A stretch of DNA of 7,320 nt. Source: Thioploca sp. (lineage in GTDB: Bacteria > Pseudomonadota > Gammaproteobacteria > Beggiatoales > Beggiatoaceae). The stretch is from NCBI GenBank assembly GCA_011371325.1, contig DRQV01000013.1, positions 1 through 7,320 of the forward strand. Reading direction: 5' to 3'. Both the position numbers and the translations under genes were made by a program. The notes beneath the pieces are model-generated. The model saw only the letters and a program-made list of their open reading frames with translations. It was not told where the DNA came from and searched no databases. The number at the start of each line of letters is the position of its first letter. Within the stretch, counting starts at the first letter, position 1. This document shows, piece by piece, positions 6,142 to 7,320 of this stretch.

Positions 6142-7225
6142 CCACTCTAACCGTCAAGATTTTAGTATCCGAAGTTCCAGTTTCTACAATAGTTACTGTG
6201 CTAGTAACCGTATAAATACCGGGAGATACAGTATCAATACGTTCAGGCAGCATGGAATAGGTAGAAGCTGAAAATAATTCACCAGCAGATGGATAATTAT
6301 GATAAAAACTAATCCCATTTTCTGGAACAACAGTTTGCTCAAAAGTAACATGATAATCACTGTCATCATAAATATCTAAATCCAACATAAATAATTTGTA
6401 TTGACTAGAACCAGCTTCAATTATTATGGTATTGTTTACTCCTTGATCTAAAGCAATTGTTGTAATTAAAGCAGAAATACCTGTCCAAGCAATCCCTTCC
6501 ACATCATCAAAACCAGTAGTAATACTACCACCATCCTCAATCTGACAAGTTTGTGCATTAACCACCTTATACGGCAATAAATTAGACTCACCGTGCATAC
6601 CAACCAACAACCTACCATCTGGTAAAATCTCCAATGCCTCAGTTTCCCCAAACAAATTACAGGTATTTACCAAAACAGAACTAGTGTTATACACAAATAA
6701 CTCAGTATTCGCAGCCACATAAAGAAACTCACCCTCATTATCCCAAGTCATTGCCTCCACCTGCATAGAATTTGGATACAACGTATTGTTGCTAGGTACT
6801 TGTGGATTAGGAATTTTAACCAAACCACCTTCCTGTCCAGAACTAGCCTTAGCCCAAGCCCACAACGAACCATCGACCGGATGAAAAGACAATGCTTCAA
6901 TCTCGTCAAAACCAGTATAACCAATTGGACTTAACTTACCAGTCTGACTATTGACCGTATACAAATAACCCTTATTCCTAACCGCATCATCCCCAGAAGC
7001 CGCATAAAGTACACTAGTTTGTGGATGTGCATCCAAAGCATCAATATCATAACAAGGATAATTGCCATTAGGTAATGACTTAATTTCTAAAGTATTGGGA
7101 TTAATAGTAAAAAACTGACTATCATTAAGCCCCTTATCCTGAACTGCATAAAGCATATCTGCTCCAGCATTTACTACCAAGCTTGACAGACATATGATTA
7201 GACAAAATTTAGTGAAAACTTTCAT
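6089..7225 (-). CDS. Secreted beta-propeller/Ig-like protein, likely N-terminal part of the protease
   Basis: A 378-residue frame starting at ATG 7225 with a strong AGGAG (7235-7231) five bases upstream. Residues 1-22 are a signal peptide (MKVFTKF, hydrophobic core, NAGA), so the product is exported. Residues 24-260 are repeated beta-strand units of about 45-50 residues with motifs such as DIDALDAHP, EIEALSFHPVDGSLWAWAK, QVEAMTWDNEGEFLYVA, ETEALEILPDGRLLVGM and DVEGIAWTG, typical of a beta-propeller. Residues 262-362 look like an Ig/PKD-type domain ending in TVTSTVTIVETGTSDTKILT. After Trp367 the last 11 residues (GFVYFIACHKS) are unlike the rest and are probably read out of frame; the true continuation is the protease frame. 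If separate, it would be an exported propeller protein of unknown ligand. The sampled DNA here is more GC-rich than in the protease part. Confidence 0.88.
   Translation of the reverse strand: MKVFTKFCLIICLSSLVVNAGADMLYAVQDKGLNDSQFFTINPNTLEIKSLPNGNYPCYDIDALDAHPQTSVLYAASGDDAVRNKGYLYTVNSQTGKLSPIGYTGFDEIEALSFHPVDGSLWAWAKASSGQEGGLVKIPNPQVPSNNTLYPNSMQVEAMTWDNEGEFLYVAANTELFVYNTSSVLVNTCNLFGETEALEILPDGRLLVGMHGESNLLPYKVVNAQTCQIEDGGSITTGFDDVEGIAWTGISALITTIALDQGVNNTIIIEAGSSQYKLFMLDLDIYDDSDYHVTFEQTVVPENGISFYHNYPSAGELFSASTYSMLPERIDTVSPGIYTVTSTVTIVETGTSDTKILTVRVVEPVEWGFVYFIACHKS
6092..6153 (-). other. Frameshift zone joining propeller and protease frames
   Basis: The upstream frame stays open to TAG at 6091-6089, while the protease frame is open from just after TGA at 6156-6154. 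Any shift between them joins the two. Skipping one base in the G4 run (C's at 6123-6126 on the + strand) turns VEPVEW of the first product directly into DLSISSPAIN of the second, giving one protein of about 1198 residues. The shift needed is +1, consistent with a one-base insertion in the run by mutation or sequencing. Programmed frameshifting is less likely since no known slippery signal is visible. Confidence 0.7.
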
Positions 7226-7255
7226 TAATGCTCCTAATGTTTTGATGTGTTTGAG
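7226..7255 (-). promoter_or_regulatory. Leader of the propeller/protease gene
   Basis: These 30 bases hold the strong AGGAG ribosome-binding site (7235-7231). I see no convincing -35/-10 pair here or in the repeat upstream, so the promoter may lie beyond the window, with transcription coming from a preceding gene. Confidence 0.4.
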
Positions 7256-7305
7256 ATAACACCATTCTTGAGCCGCCGATAGGTCGGCCTCTAAGATTTA
7301 GTTAG
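7256..7305. repeat. Structured intergenic repeat, copy 3
   Basis: This 50-bp element has ends ATAAC (7256-7260) and GTTAG (7301-7305), and its stem GAG-CCG (7270-7275) pairs with CGG (7285-7287) and CTC (7289-7291) around the same one-base bulge (7288). The inner CC/GG pairs (7276-7277/7282-7283) leave a GATA loop. It differs from copy 1 by one inserted T in the loop and a few substitutions, though the two lie 6.5 kb apart. All three copies point the same way relative to the genes. Confidence 0.85.
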
Positions 7306-7320
7306 AATTTATCGGATAAT

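Noticed and set aside
5969..6271. Open frame on the + strand across the frameshift zone
   Set aside because: It is antisense to both overlapping frames, which carry clear domains on either side.
6466..6651. Minus-strand 61-codon frame within the propeller gene
   Set aside because: It is an alternate frame of propeller units, rich in residues that mirror their codons; no start signal.

Overview
The window is AT-rich (60-base blocks I counted were about 27-38% GC). It carries six protein-coding genes, all on the minus strand, with short gaps and no RNA genes. The content suggests a large filamentous or multicellular Gram-negative bacterium, most likely a gammaproteobacterium of the Beggiatoa/Thioploca/Thiomargarita type. 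Pointers are secreted proteins with a plant-type leucine-rich-repeat (LRR) domain plus a beta-rich tail, subtilases with extra beta domains, KilA-N-type genes, and small structured intergenic repeats. This placement is inference from style, not from a marker gene.

Layout in the direction of transcription (right to left). At 7256-7305 lies one copy of a ~50-bp hairpin repeat. Next come a secreted beta-propeller/Ig-like protein (7225-6089) and, overlapping its 3' end in another frame, a subtilisin-like (S8) protease (6141-3628) with an intact catalytic triad but no signal peptide or convincing start. Skipping one base in the G4 run at 6123-6126 joins both frames into one secreted protein of about 1198 residues, so I read the pair as one split gene. 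A 69-bp gap with nested inverted repeats follows, then a secreted LRR protein (3558-2023). These genes look like one exported, cell-surface or extracellular set.

The left part differs. A second hairpin repeat (1951-2000) precedes a 78-residue membrane protein (1922-1686). Then come a KilA-N domain protein (1592-792), a third hairpin repeat (741-789), a short gap with a transposon-like inverted repeat and a 12-codon open frame, and a gene cut off by the left edge (607 to before base 1) whose product resembles P63C-domain proteins. The KilA-N and P63C-like genes are of phage or mobile-element flavour and are probably unrelated to the secreted set.

The strongest points for follow-up are the split protease gene, the three-copy repeat whose stem is kept by compensatory changes (GAG/CTC swapped for CTC/GAG), and the cysteine-rich insertion just before the protease's active-site serine. 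I did not find a convincing new defence or regulatory system.
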